This document shows positions 18,038 to 27,114 of a stretch of 64,000 bases of DNA, piece by piece (position 1 is the first letter of the stretch; each line of letters opens with the position of its first letter). The stretch covers positions 1,736,001 to 1,800,000 of the forward strand of contig NZ_JBDZDN010000001.1 of the NCBI RefSeq assembly GCF_040049215.1. The letters are read 5' to 3'. The stretch is from Mesorhizobium_K sp040049215 (lineage in GTDB: Bacteria; Pseudomonadota; Alphaproteobacteria; Rhizobiales; Rhizobiaceae). A program made the position numbers and the translations under genes. The notes below the pieces were generated by a model that worked only from the letters and a program-made list of their open reading frames with translations, did not search any database and had not been told where the DNA came from.

Positions 18038-19189
18038 TCACCCTTTCGCTTCCTTGCGGTACTCTAGGCCGGCGCGGCTTACCACCAGGTCGTCGCGATG
18101 CACCATCGCCGATCTCGCCTCGTAGCCAAGCACGGCCTCGATCTCCGCGGTCTTCAGCCCGGCGATCCTTACGGCATCGGCGGCATCGTAGGCAACCAGC
18201 CCGCGCGCGATCTCGAATCCCTCGGGCGAAAGTACCGCCACCGTGTCGCCGCGCGAGAAGCTGCCGCTGACCAGCCTGACGCCCGCCGGCAGCAGCGACT
18301 TGCCCTGTAACAGCGCGCCTATCGCGCCGGCGTCGACGGTCAGCCGGCCGGCCGGCTCAAGCTGGCCGGCGATCCAGCTCTTGTACCCCTTCACCGGCGT
18401 GCGGCTCGGATGGAACAGGGTGAAACGCTCGCCGCGCTCCATGGCAGTCAACGGGTTCAGCCGCGCGCCCGAGGTGATGATCATGGCGGTGCCGGCGGTG
18501 GTGGCGATCTTGCCGGCGTCGAGCTTGGTGCGCATGCCGCCGCGCGACAGTTCGGACGCGGCGGCACCCGCCATCGCCTCGATCTCGGGTGTGATGCGCT
18601 CGACCACCGGCAGGAACTTCGCGTTGGGATCAGTCGCCGGCGGGGCGGTGTAGAGCCCGTCAATGTCGGAGAGCAGCACCAGCAGGTCGCCGCCCATCAT
18701 GGTCGCGACACGCGCCGCCAGCCGGTCATTGTCGCCGTAGCGGATTTCGGAGGTCGCGACCGTGTCATTCTCGTTGATAACAGGAACGGCCTTCATCTTG
18801 AGCAGCGTGCCGATCGTGGCGCGGGCGTTGAGATAGCGGCGGCGCTCCTCCGTGTCGCCAAGCGTGAGCAGGATCTGGCCGGACTTCAGCCCCTTGCGCC
18901 CGAGTTCCTCCGACCACGCGCCGGCAAGCGCGATCTGGCCGACGGCCGCGGCTGCCTGGCTCTCCTCGAGCTTCAGCGCACGCTTGCCGAGGCCGAGGAT
19001 GGTACGCCCCAGCGCAATGGCGCCGGAGGACACGACCAGAATTTCGGCGCCATCAGCGGCGAGCGCGGCGATGTCGTCGGCGAGCGACGCGAGCCAGTCG
19101 CGCTTGAGGCCGGTCGAACGATCGACCAGCAGCGCCGAGCCGATCTTGACCGTGATGCGCTTGTATTTTTTCAGCGACTGGGTCGTCAT
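18038..19189 (-). CDS. proB: Glutamate 5-kinase
   Basis: First enzyme of proline synthesis, phosphorylating glutamate with ATP; usually feedback-inhibited by proline. The 383-residue protein has the amino-acid kinase domain (KIGSALLVD near the N-terminus, VSSGAIALG, INENDTVATSEIRYGDND) and a C-terminal PUA domain (about 285-365, SLLPAGVRLVSGSFSRGD). The spacing to proA of 3 bp indicates coupled expression. Confidence 0.97.
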   Translation of the reverse strand: MTTQSLKKYKRITVKIGSALLVDRSTGLKRDWLASLADDIAALAADGAEILVVSSGAIALGRTILGLGKRALKLEESQAAAAVGQIALAGAWSEELGRKGLKSGQILLTLGDTEERRRYLNARATIGTLLKMKAVPVINENDTVATSEIRYGDNDRLAARVATMMGGDLLVLLSDIDGLYTAPPATDPNAKFLPVVERITPEIEAMAGAAASELSRGGMRTKLDAGKIATTAGTAMIITSGARLNPLTAMERGERFTLFHPSRTPVKGYKSWIAGQLEPAGRLTVDAGAIGALLQGKSLLPAGVRLVSGSFSRGDTVAVLSPEGFEIARGLVAYDAADAVRIAGLKTAEIEAVLGYEARSAMVHRDDLVVSRAGLEYRKEAKG

Positions 19190-19198
19190 CGCCAGAAC

Positions 19199-20236
19199 CT
19201 ATTTCTGCCAGCGCGCTTCGCCGGAGGTCACTTCAGGAGCCGCCTCGCGCGCAGTGTGAACTTCCGCGATCAGGGCGCGCAGCACCGCCTCGACGCCTTC
19301 GCCCGACACCGCCGACAGCATCAGCGGCGCGCGGCCGGCGGCGCGTTTGAGCGATGCCGCCTTCTTCTTCGCCGCTGCCGCGTCGAGCGTATCGACCTGA
19401 CTGAGCGCCAGGATTTCCGGCTTTTCGTCAAGGCCGTTTCCGTAAGCCGCGAGCTCGGCGCGGACCGTCTTGTACGCCTTGGCCGGGCTCTCCTCCTGCG
19501 CGGAGACAAGGTGGAGCAGCACGCGCGTGCGTTCGACATGGCCGAGGAAACGGTCGCCAATGCCAACGCCTTCGTGCGCGCCTTCTATCAGGCCGGGAAT
19601 GTCGGCAAGCACGAATTCGCGCCCGTCTATGCGGGCGACGCCGAGGCCCGGATGCAGCGTGGTGAACGGATAGTCGGCGATCTTCGGCTTGGCCGCCGTC
19701 ACCGCCGCCAGGAAGGTCGACTTGCCGGCATTGGGCAGTCCGACAAGCCCGGCATCGGCGATCAGCTTGAGGCGCAGCCAGATTATGCGCTCCTCGCCGG
19801 GCTGGCCGGGATTGGCGCGGCGCGGGGCCTGGTTGGTCGAGGTCTTGAAGCGCTGGTTGCCGAAGCCGCCATTGCCGCCCGCAGCCAGCCGGAATTTTTG
19901 TCCGACCTCGGTCAGGTCGCAGATCAGCGTCTCGTTGTCGTCCTCGTAGACCTGCGTGCCGGCCGGCACTTTCAGCGTTACGTCCGCGCCCCTGGCGCCC
20001 GTCATGTTGCGGCCCATGCCGTGCACGCCCGTCTTGGCCTTGAAATGCTGCTGGTAGCGGTAGTCGATCAGCGTGTTCAGCCCGTCGACGGCCTCGACCC
20101 AGACGTCGCCGCCGCGCCCGCCGTCGCCGCCGTCCGGCCCGCCGAACTCGATGAATTTCTCGCGGCGGAACGACACCGCGCCGGCGCCGCCGTCGCCGGA
20201 GCGTATGTAGACTTTCGCCTGGTCGAGGAATTTCAT
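19199..20236 (-). CDS. obgE: Ribosome-associated GTPase ObgE/CgtA
   Basis: An essential GTPase of 50S subunit maturation and stress control. The 345-residue protein has the glycine-rich Obg domain (MKFLDQAKVYIRSGDGGAGA, GGDGGRGGDVW), then the G domain with G1 GLPNAGKST, G3 DIPGLIEGA and G4-like LSQVD. The C-terminal extension after the G domain is short, as in other alphaproteobacteria. It precedes proB by 9 bp, so the four genes obgE to nadD probably form one operon. Confidence 0.97.
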   Translation of the reverse strand: MKFLDQAKVYIRSGDGGAGAVSFRREKFIEFGGPDGGDGGRGGDVWVEAVDGLNTLIDYRYQQHFKAKTGVHGMGRNMTGARGADVTLKVPAGTQVYEDDNETLICDLTEVGQKFRLAAGGNGGFGNQRFKTSTNQAPRRANPGQPGEERIIWLRLKLIADAGLVGLPNAGKSTFLAAVTAAKPKIADYPFTTLHPGLGVARIDGREFVLADIPGLIEGAHEGVGIGDRFLGHVERTRVLLHLVSAQEESPAKAYKTVRAELAAYGNGLDEKPEILALSQVDTLDAAAAKKKAASLKRAAGRAPLMLSAVSGEGVEAVLRALIAEVHTAREAAPEVTSGEARWQK

Positions 20237-20348
20237 CTAACGGACAACGATCTGCTGTTTATGGAGTTTGTGGCTTCGTCTATCGCAAAGAACCGGCAAG
20301 CGCGAGTGCCGGCCTGGCGAATGGAATAGCCGGCACATAGGGGTTTTC

Positions 20349-21197
20349 ATGAAGCTCGTCACCTACAATACCCAATATGGCGTCGGCCGCGACGGCAAGT
20401 TCGACCTCGAGCGCATTGCGAAAGAGGTCGAGGGCGCCGACATGATCACGCTGCAGGAAGTGACCAGGAACTTTGCGCGAAACGGCGGCGTCGACATGGT
20501 CGAAGGGCTGGCGGCGCTGCTGCCCGGCTACTTTCACGTCTTTGGTGCCGCCATGGACCTCGACTTCGGCGCCATCGACGGCGAGGGCCGTCCGCTCAAC
20601 AGGCGCTTTCAGTTCGGCAACATGGTGCTGTCGCGCTGGCCCGTGGTCGCCTCGCGCAACCTGCTTTTGCCGCGCACCCTGAGGACGAGCCGCGGCAATC
20701 TCCAGCGCAGCGCGCTGGAAGCGCTGGTCATCGCCCCGTCCGGACCGCTCAGGGTCTATTCCGTGCATCTCGACCACGTCTCCGTTACCGAACGGACCCT
20801 GCAGATCCACGATCTCAAGCAGCGCGCCTTCGCTTATGTGGGCGAGGGCGGGGCAATCAGCGGCTCGGCCGAATACGGCTTTCCCGAGCCGCCGCGCCCG
20901 CAGGGTTTCGTCCTGATGGGCGATTTCAACATGGACCGTTTCTCGCCCGAATACGCGCTCATGGTCGGCGAGCGGGACGAAGCCTCGCCCGAAACCGATC
21001 CCGTCGACGTCTATTCGCTGGGCAGCGGCCTGCCCGAGGGCACGGTCAGCTGGGTCGACGACGCCAAACCCGAGGACAACAGGCTGATCGACTTCGCCTT
21101 CGTCGAGGCCAGCCTCGCCGGGAGGGTCGGCAAGGTCTGGATCGACCGCGACGCAAAAGGTTCCGATCATCTGCCGGTCTGGTTCGAGCTGGCGTGA
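20349..21197 (+). CDS. Endonuclease/exonuclease/phosphatase family protein
   Basis: A 282-residue EEP-fold protein. The catalytic pattern is complete: N in YNTQYGVG, E in TLQEVTRN, HLDHVS, GDFNMD and the final SDHLPVW His. The family cuts phosphodiesters of DNA, lipids or inositol phosphates; no signal peptide is seen so it acts in the cytoplasm. The start at 20349 is where the fold begins. It is divergent from obgE. Confidence 0.88.
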   Translation: MKLVTYNTQYGVGRDGKFDLERIAKEVEGADMITLQEVTRNFARNGGVDMVEGLAALLPGYFHVFGAAMDLDFGAIDGEGRPLNRRFQFGNMVLSRWPVVASRNLLLPRTLRTSRGNLQRSALEALVIAPSGPLRVYSVHLDHVSVTERTLQIHDLKQRAFAYVGEGGAISGSAEYGFPEPPRPQGFVLMGDFNMDRFSPEYALMVGERDEASPETDPVDVYSLGSGLPEGTVSWVDDAKPEDNRLIDFAFVEASLAGRVGKVWIDRDAKGSDHLPVWFELA

Positions 21198-21244
21198 TGC
21201 CCCGGCCGGACGGCCGGCGATCTTCAGCCGGCCGCCTGCGACGG

Positions 21245-21838
21245 TCATGACCAGTTCCTCAAGCTCTCCCAGGTCTTGCGGTCGAGGCGATAGCGCTCGA
21301 CCGGCACCTGGCCGGCGACGATCGAGTTCATCATCCCCTGGCCGGCATACTGGAAGCCGCATTTGTGGATGACCCGCCGCGAGGCCGGGTTGATGACCCG
21401 CGCGGACACGTGCAGGACCGGGATGCCCGTGGCGCGGAAAGCGAGATCGACCAGCGCATGCGCAGCCTCGGTGGCGTAGCCCTGCCTCCAGTAAGGCTCG
21501 CCGATCCAGTAGCCGAGTTCCAGCCCGCGATCCTTGGCGTTCAACCCCGCGCAGCCGACGAACGTTCCCGTTTCGGGACCCGATCCGGCAAGCGTCAGGG
21601 CGTAGGTGGCGCCCGGCTGCCTGAGCTGGCACATGGCGATGAATGCGCGCGCTTCGGCCTCACCGTAGGGATGCGGCATGCGCGCCAGCATCTGCGCCAC
21701 GTGCCTGTTGTCGGCGAGTTGCATAAGCGCGGGGATGTCGCCTTCATGCGGCGACCGCATCACCAGCCGCTGCGTGACCAGCACCGGCCGCTCGATGAAC
21801 AGACTTTCGTCGTCGCTGTCGTCCTTGTCGGCAATCAT
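21245..21838 (-). CDS. GNAT family N-acetyltransferase (RimJ/RimL-like)
   Basis: A 197-residue acetyltransferase with the RimJ-type opening VTQRLVMRSPHEGDIPAL, the acetyl-CoA segment YWRQGYATEAAHALVDLAF and the terminal VSARVINPASRRVIHKCGF. The ATG at 21838 has GGAGGG upstream, which decides the start. It lies downstream of rpmA after a strong terminator. The acceptor is unknown. Confidence 0.9.
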   Translation of the reverse strand: MIADKDDSDDESLFIERPVLVTQRLVMRSPHEGDIPALMQLADNRHVAQMLARMPHPYGEAEARAFIAMCQLRQPGATYALTLAGSGPETGTFVGCAGLNAKDRGLELGYWIGEPYWRQGYATEAAHALVDLAFRATGIPVLHVSARVINPASRRVIHKCGFQYAGQGMMNSIVAGQVPVERYRLDRKTWESLRNWS

Positions 21839-21858
21839 GGCAGTCCCTCCAGGGTGAA

Positions 21859-21891
21859 AAAGAAAAAGGGGAGATGGCGACCCATCTCCCC
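21859..21891 (-). terminator. Rho-independent terminator of rplU-rpmA
   Basis: GGGGAGATGG (21868-21877) pairs perfectly with CCATCTCCCC (21882-21891) around a 4-base loop; on the minus strand the hairpin runs into TTTTTCTTTTT. A second inverted repeat (ACACCGG near 21916 and CCGGTGT near 21940) lies between it and rpmA. Confidence 0.85.
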
Positions 21892-21961
21892 TGATCCATT
21901 TCCTGGCTCTGCCAGACACCGGTTCCCGAGATGGGGCGCCGGTGTTTTAGTGCGGAACCGG

Positions 21962-22231
21962 CTACTCCGCGGCCTGGGTCGTCGGGTTTACCGACACGTA
22001 GGTACGGCCATTGGCTTTCTTGCGGAACGCGACGGCGCCGGACTCGAGCGCGAAAAGCGTATGATCCTTGCCCATGCCGACGTTGACGCCGGGATGCCAG
22101 GTCGTGCCGCGTTGACGAATGATGATGTTGCCGGGAATGACGGCTTCGCCGCCGAACTTCTTCACGCCAAGGCGCTTGGATTCGGAATCACGACCGTTGC
22201 GCGACGAACCGCCAGCTTTCTTGTGTGCCAT
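21962..22231 (-). CDS. rpmA: 50S ribosomal protein L27
   Basis: An 89-residue L27, with the conserved N-terminal MAHKKAGGSSRNGRDSESKR that reaches the peptidyl transferase centre, then GVKKFGGEAVIPGNIIIRQR. Length and sequence are canonical. It follows rplU by 25 bp on the same strand. Confidence 0.98.
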   Translation of the reverse strand: MAHKKAGGSSRNGRDSESKRLGVKKFGGEAVIPGNIIIRQRGTTWHPGVNVGMGKDHTLFALESGAVAFRKKANGRTYVSVNPTTQAAE

Positions 22232-22256
22232 GGTTGATCTCCTTCAGCCGCTCTTC

Positions 22257-22997
22257 TTACTCTGATTCCTTGCCGGCCGCAGCATCTTTGTCGACCTGCG
22301 CCCGAGGCGGCTTGCCCGCCAGCAATTCCTTGGCCTGCGCCACCCATTCCTCGCGCTCGATGCGGCCGCCGAGGCTGAGCTCTTCGTCGAGCTTGGCGAC
22401 GTCCGCCTTCTTCAGCTTCGAGATAGACGCCAGCGTGCCGTAGCCCGCCTCGGTCAGCTTGCCCTTCAGCACCGGGCCGACGCCTGAGATCAGCGAGATG
22501 TCGTCGACGACATCGGGCTTCGCGGCCTTGGCCGCCTTCGCCTTGGGGGCCACGTCAGCGAAAGCCGCGACAGGAGCCGCCTCCGCTGCAGGAGCCTTTG
22601 CCTTCTTGGCCGGAGCGGGCGCTGCTTCCGCAGCCGCTTCCGCCTTGGCCGGCTTCGCGGCAGCCTTCTTCGAAGGCTTCGCTCCGCCGAGCAGGATCTC
22701 GTCGATGCGGACGGTCGTCTCGTACTGCCGGTGGCCGTGGCGGCGGCGCGAATTCTGGCGGCGGCGCTTCTTGAACGCGATGACCGTCTTCGCACGGCCC
22801 TGCGCGACAACTTCCGCCGTTACCAGCGCACCATCGACGAACGGCGCGCCGAACGTCACGGCATCGCCCTCGCCATGCGCCAGCACATAGCCGATTTCAA
22901 CCATGTCGCCGACTTCGCCGGCGACCTTCTCGATCTTCAACACATCATTGGCGACGACGCGATATTGCTTGCCGCCCGTTTTGATGACTGCGAACAT
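22257..22997 (-). CDS. rplU: 50S ribosomal protein L21 with long C-terminal extension
   Basis: Residues 1 to about 103 are a normal L21 (MFAVIKTGGKQYRVVANDVL, FKKRRRQNSRRRHGHRQ). The protein then continues to 246 residues: an Ala/Lys-rich linker (about 105-175) and a C-terminal segment with ISGVGPVLKGKLTEAGYGTL, which resembles a helix-hairpin-helix/SAP-like domain also found at the ends of other rhizobial proteins such as NuoE. The start ATG at 22997 gives the canonical L21 N-terminus. It heads rplU-rpmA. Confidence 0.96.
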   Translation of the reverse strand: MFAVIKTGGKQYRVVANDVLKIEKVAGEVGDMVEIGYVLAHGEGDAVTFGAPFVDGALVTAEVVAQGRAKTVIAFKKRRRQNSRRRHGHRQYETTVRIDEILLGGAKPSKKAAAKPAKAEAAAEAAPAPAKKAKAPAAEAAPVAAFADVAPKAKAAKAAKPDVVDDISLISGVGPVLKGKLTEAGYGTLASISKLKKADVAKLDEELSLGGRIEREEWVAQAKELLAGKPPRAQVDKDAAAGKESE

Positions 22998-23028
22998 TTT
23001 TTGCCTTTCGCTGTTCGGTCGGCCTTCT

Positions 23029-23048
23029 GGAATGCTCGGAAGCATTCC
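23029..23048 (-). promoter_or_regulatory. Hairpin in rplU leader
   Basis: GGAATGCT (23029-23036) and AGCATTCC (23041-23048) pair perfectly around CGGA, about 30 bases upstream of the rplU start. It may be part of an autoregulatory ribosomal-protein leader; this is inferred from position. The rest of the 22,998-23,440 gap shows no gene and must hold the rplU and tRNA promoters. Confidence 0.4.
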
Positions 23049-23440
23049 GGCCGTCTTTTTGTCAGTCTGCGGGGTCTAACTCTTTGTTTTGTCGCAATCC
23101 CGGACGGAAAACCGGTTTCCACTTTTCCTGGAATTGCTCTAAAACACGACCGGCGCGGAGAGACCCCACGCCGGATGCGCGGGTTCCCTAACCGAAGGAA
23201 GCAATCGAGTCAAGGCAAGCGCCGGAATTCCGCCATCCGCGGGCATGCGGTGGCAACATCGACGGTATTCCTCGCTGGGCGTTTGAACGCGACATGAGGT
23301 GATCGACCGTTTTGCCGCCCGTCCTGGCGGGGCCACCGCTCGCCCGACATTCGACGACAAGCCGCATTTCCAGCGTGAATTGGCCTTGTAACCGCGAAGG
23401 TCCGCCGTTATCTAGTGCCCGCGCCGGAAACGGCGTCCGC

Positions 23441-23530
23441 GGAGAGGTGGCAGAGCGGTTGAATGCACCGCACTCGAAATGCGGCATGGGTGCAAGCCCA
23501 TCGGGGGTTCGAATCCCCCCCTCTCCGCCA
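23441..23530 (+). tRNA. tRNA-Ser (anticodon CGA)
   Basis: A 90-base class II tRNA. Acceptor GGAGAGG (23441-23447) pairs with CCTCTCC (23520-23526), followed by G and an encoded CCA. The anticodon stem encloses the loop CTCGAAA, giving CGA, which reads UCG serine codons. The long variable arm (GGGTGCAAGCCC region) and the T arm GGGGGTTCGAATCCCCC are present. Its 3' end is the attachment site of the island that follows. Confidence 0.97.
23517..23530 (+). repeat. attL: 3' end of tRNA-Ser
   Basis: CCCCCTCTCCGCCA, the last 14 bases of the tRNA gene, recurs in the same orientation at 37,021-37,034. This is the expected core of site-specific integration into a tRNA 3' end; the tRNA stays intact. 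Confidence 0.85.
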
Positions 23531-23586
23531 GCCGTCTTCGAATAAGGTAATAGGGTCATTGAGTTAGTCGGGCTTACGAGTAACCA

Positions 23587-23606
23587 GCCCCACATTTTGC
23601 CCCACG
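23587..23606 (+). repeat. Left 20-bp repeat, likely integrase arm site
   Basis: GCCCCACATTTTGCCCCACG contains two GCCCCAC units 12 bases apart. It matches 19 of 20 bases with 36,881-36,900 in the same orientation. It lies 57 bp inside attL, a position fitting an arm-type integrase binding site. Confidence 0.6.
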
Positions 23607-23683
23607 CGAGCCTCTGGCATATTTATGAAGTTCGTCCTGCGTGTGGCAAGAGTACACCGCGAAATGGTCAAATACCAACGGGC

Positions 23684-24304
23684 CTAATGCCAGAGGGCCG
23701 CCCAGGGTTTGACGTTGCTCCACCACTCTGCAGGTGTCGCGATGCGTATTGGAAGGTGGCGAAGCCGATCGCGTTTGGAGACAATCGTGCGCCGGTCGCA
23801 GGTGCAAAAAAAATCGCAACCTAGGCCGATTGCATTGCCTATGATCTCGCGATCTGAGGCGTCCGGCAAGACGGCCGTCGAGGGCGCGTCGATCATTCTT
23901 CTTCCCAAACTGATCGCATAGTCTATGTCATCGGAATCGCGGCTGACGATCTCCACGGCATAATCCATCAGGTTCTTCCGAACCGATCTGTCCTGGGTAC
24001 CATCGATCTCGTCGAGCGTCTTTGCGGCCGCAACGATTTGCCAAGGTGCCCGTCCGCCGAGATGGCAAACATGCATCAAAGCTTCCACATCGTGGGCGCG
24101 AGTGCAGTCCGGCTCCTCTGGCAACGGGGCCTGCTCGAAAATCTGATCGCCGTATTTCACCATTAGATTGATGACGTTGGTATCGAGAAAGACGCGCCGT
24201 GGAATGGCTTCGAACGGGTAGCGCTCACAGTCGGCGCTATGCTCCGCTTGGCTGCGATACAATATCCATCTTCGGCGCCTCGCATCCCAATATTCGATCC
24301 CCAT
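23684..24304 (-). CDS. PIN-domain protein, solitary
   Basis: A 206-residue protein with a PIN-like nuclease fold after an N-terminal extension of about 37 residues. FLDTNVINLM gives the first Asp/Asn, a Glu lies in AAKTLDEIDG, and LPDASDREIIGNAIGLGCD followed by CTCDRRTIV gives the C-terminal acidic residues. PIN proteins cut RNA. No antitoxin gene is visible beside it: the 219 bp upstream hold no convincing frame, so it may be a free-standing effector of the island. Exact family not recognised. Confidence 0.75.
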   Translation of the reverse strand: MGIEYWDARRRRWILYRSQAEHSADCERYPFEAIPRRVFLDTNVINLMVKYGDQIFEQAPLPEEPDCTRAHDVEALMHVCHLGGRAPWQIVAAAKTLDEIDGTQDRSVRKNLMDYAVEIVSRDSDDIDYAISLGRRMIDAPSTAVLPDASDREIIGNAIGLGCDFFCTCDRRTIVSKRDRLRHLPIRIATPAEWWSNVKPWAALWH

Positions 24305-24523
24305 GTTTGATCTAAAGCCCTCGTCAACGATCGCACGGAATCACCGATCCTCACTGTCCACCATATCGTTTCAATCCCGGTCACAGCGCCGAAAAGTTTT
24401 AACAACCGAAGTTTAAGGGGGGGACCCCCGCTGGCTCGCAGACCGAATGTCGATAGTGTATGAAAAAACGATTCGTTAGAAGCATTCTGCGCGGCAAGAA
24501 TACGATGCGGGGCCCACTTTCCG

Positions 24524-25531
24524 ATGAAGAGTCTGAAAAAGAGGAAAGCGGGCTCCGATAGCGTCCCCGGTCAGCGCGATCCGAAAGTTACTGAAGCGTA
24601 CAGGACTTCTGCGGGACGTATGCTTATCGGCCGGGTTGAGGACGCCCTCGAACACCCTGAATTGAAGACAGTTGTGGGCAAGGCGAATCTGATTTTTACG
24701 TCGCCGCCTTTTCCGCTCGTGAGGAAAAAGCGCTACGGCAATGAGACCGGCGAACAGTATTTGAAGTGGCTGGAGAGCCTTGCGCCCCGGCTGTCGGACC
24801 TTCTCGCTCCGGAAGGCTCCATTGTGATCGAGATAGGCAATTCGTGGGAACCCGGCGTCCCAGTGATGTCCACGCTCGGTCTCGAAGCGCTCTTGGCTTT
24901 CAAGCGGGCTGGTAACCTGCACTTGTGCCAGCAACTCATTTGTCACAATCCTGCCCGGCTCCCCAGCCCGGCACAGTGGGTCAACATAAATCGCGAGCGT
25001 CTGAAAGACTCCTTCACACATGTCTGGTGGATGTCGCGGGACCATCACCCCAAGGCGAACAACCGCCGCGTTCTGCTCCCCTACAGCGGTCATATGAAAG
25101 GTTTGCTGAAATCCAAGAAGTACAACTCTGGGGTTCGCCCTTCCGGGCATGTGATTTCGGCGTCAGGCTTTCTGACGGATCATGGCGGCGCGATAGCGCC
25201 CAACGTCCTCCGTATTTCAGAGGATGATGCGACCCTGCCAGAGTCTCTGCTCCAATTTTCGGGGACGTCGGCTGATCTCAAATATCGCGAATACTGTAAA
25301 ACGCACGGGCATGAACTTCATCCTGCTCGCATGCAGATGGGATTGGCCAGTTTTTTCATCGAGTTTTTGACCGAGCCGGGCGATCTCATCCTCGACCCCT
25401 TTGGCGGGTCCAACACGACCGGTTATGCCGCCGAGTCATTGAAGCGTCGTTGGCTTTCTGTGGAAGCCAGCGCGGACTACGCCCTGGGCTCAAGGGGGCG
25501 TTTTATGGAGCAGGAAGAGAAGGCAGCTTAG
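24524..25531 (+). CDS. Beta-class DNA methyltransferase (N4-cytosine or N6-adenine)
   Basis: A 335-residue SAM-dependent DNA methyltransferase. Catalytic motif IV TSPPF is at residues 59-63 and the SAM-binding motif I LDPFGGSNTTG at about 290-300; this IV-before-I order defines the beta class, and TSPPF favours N4-cytosine. The variable middle (about 180-250) would read the DNA target. First gene of a four-gene plus-strand operon, ending 14 bp before the GHKL ATPase. It probably marks self DNA for the linked helicase and nuclease. No clear Shine-Dalgarno precedes the ATG. Confidence 0.9.
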   Translation: MKSLKKRKAGSDSVPGQRDPKVTEAYRTSAGRMLIGRVEDALEHPELKTVVGKANLIFTSPPFPLVRKKRYGNETGEQYLKWLESLAPRLSDLLAPEGSIVIEIGNSWEPGVPVMSTLGLEALLAFKRAGNLHLCQQLICHNPARLPSPAQWVNINRERLKDSFTHVWWMSRDHHPKANNRRVLLPYSGHMKGLLKSKKYNSGVRPSGHVISASGFLTDHGGAIAPNVLRISEDDATLPESLLQFSGTSADLKYREYCKTHGHELHPARMQMGLASFFIEFLTEPGDLILDPFGGSNTTGYAAESLKRRWLSVEASADYALGSRGRFMEQEEKAA

Positions 25532-25545
25532 TCTAGGGGGGAGAA

Positions 25546-27111
25546 ATGCAGCCTGACGATTTTGGAGAGCTGACTATCGGCTCCGGCGCGATCAAGAACT
25601 ACGCGCGGATGCCGTACACTATGTGGTTTGCGCTTGCCGAGTTTATCGACAACTCGACCCAATCGCGCCTGAATTATCCCGAACTGGTGGATGAAGCGCT
25701 GAAGCGGGAGGGCAATCCTCTCACAGTCGAGATAGAATATAACGTGACCAGACGTGAGCTGACGGTCACCGACAATTCCATCGGAATGTCGAAGGACGAT
25801 TTGATCGCCGCGCTCAAGATCGCGCAGCCAACGAAAGACAGCAAGGGCCGGTCAAAGTACGGTATGGGCATGAAAACTGCTGCCTGCTGGATCGGTAACA
25901 AGTGGAAAATTGAAACAGCAGAACTGACCGGTGGTGAGGAGTGGACCGCCGACATCAATGTCGATCGTATAGCAGCCGGCGACAACAAGATTCCGCTGAC
26001 CGTCAAAGGGGTGGGTCCCGATGAGCACTATACGAAAATCACGATAACGGACCTCAACCGCAATCTGCAGTCGCGCACGGACGAGACCATCAAGGCGTAT
26101 CTGAGCTCAATCTATCGTTTCGATCTTCAGGCCGGACGCCTGAAGATCATCTATCGCGGCGAAGAGATACGGACGCCACCGGACGACAATTTCGATGTCG
26201 ATATGGACGGCAACCCGATGAAGTTGCCTTTCGAGCACACGATAGGCGGTAAGAAAGTCAAAGGCTTTGTGGGCGTCCTCAAGCAGGGCGCGGGCGGGAG
26301 GAAGTTCGCAGGATTTTCGCTCTATCAGAACCAGCGGCAGATCAAAGGTTTTCCGACTGCTTGGAAGCCGAGCAACATCTTTGGCGGCATCAATGATGAG
26401 GGCGCGAACAATCTTGTCTCCCAACGCCTGATGGGCATTCTGGAGCTGGACCCGGCGTTTCACGTCTCTCACACCAAAGATGCGATCCTATATACCGGAA
26501 ACGAGGAGGAGGAGCTCGAGGATTACCTTTTCGATCTCACGAAAGACTATCGTGAGTTCGCCAGTCGGAGACGAGGGGGAGATCGCGATCCCATCAAGCG
26601 CGAAAAATTCCGGGAGATGGTTGCCGACCTCAAGTCGGAGTTTGTCAACGACGAATTGAAGGACGTGATCAACACATCGGTGTTGCCTCCTCTGGAGACG
26701 ATCCTTGCCAACAACGCGAAGCAGGCGGAAGGCGTCGTCGATGAGGAGAAAGTCGCGTCTTGGCAGATAACGGCCGACTTACGTGTCGATATCTGGATTC
26801 AAGACAAGAGCGAGAACGACCCATACGTGGTCAGCTATGCCGGCGCGGGCAAGGGGATCATTCATATTATTATCAACAGGATTCACCCGTACTACACGGC
26901 GCGCCCGACAGTCGAGGCGATCTACGAGTGCATCCGTCAGTACATCTACGACGCGGTCGCCGAATATCGGGTCGGGCAGATGATCAAAGTGACGCCTGAT
27001 AGTGTCCGGCGAATGAAAGACTCGTTGCTCCGCGCTGACGCACACCGCATTGAGAACATCGATGCTCCGGGAACGACCGGCAACGCCGGCAGCGGCCCCG
27101 ACCAGGCGTAG
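25546..27111 (+). CDS. MORC/MutL-like GHKL ATPase
   Basis: A 521-residue protein whose first 190 residues are a GHKL (Hsp90/gyrase/MutL) ATPase: N box ALAEFIDNSTQS with E32, D35 and N36; G1 box TDNSIGMS with D76 and G80; G2 box KYGMGMK with G106, G108 and K110. A second domain with HTKDAIL at 309-315 supplies the Lys finger expected of MutL/MORC proteins. The C-terminal 190 residues are not recognised. In such proteins ATP binding closes a dimer clamp on DNA. GGGGGGAG lies just upstream of the ATG. The next gene starts 3 bp after the stop. Confidence 0.85.
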   Translation: MQPDDFGELTIGSGAIKNYARMPYTMWFALAEFIDNSTQSRLNYPELVDEALKREGNPLTVEIEYNVTRRELTVTDNSIGMSKDDLIAALKIAQPTKDSKGRSKYGMGMKTAACWIGNKWKIETAELTGGEEWTADINVDRIAAGDNKIPLTVKGVGPDEHYTKITITDLNRNLQSRTDETIKAYLSSIYRFDLQAGRLKIIYRGEEIRTPPDDNFDVDMDGNPMKLPFEHTIGGKKVKGFVGVLKQGAGGRKFAGFSLYQNQRQIKGFPTAWKPSNIFGGINDEGANNLVSQRLMGILELDPAFHVSHTKDAILYTGNEEEELEDYLFDLTKDYREFASRRRGGDRDPIKREKFREMVADLKSEFVNDELKDVINTSVLPPLETILANNAKQAEGVVDEEKVASWQITADLRVDIWIQDKSENDPYVVSYAGAGKGIIHIIINRIHPYYTARPTVEAIYECIRQYIYDAVAEYRVGQMIKVTPDSVRRMKDSLLRADAHRIENIDAPGTTGNAGSGPDQA

Positions 27112-27114
27112 CAT

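Noticed and set aside
24417..24430. GGGGGGACCCCC-type stretch as an internal att site, similar to the bases before attR
   Set aside because: Only the short G/C palindrome is shared; the tRNA-derived TCTCCGCCA part is absent.
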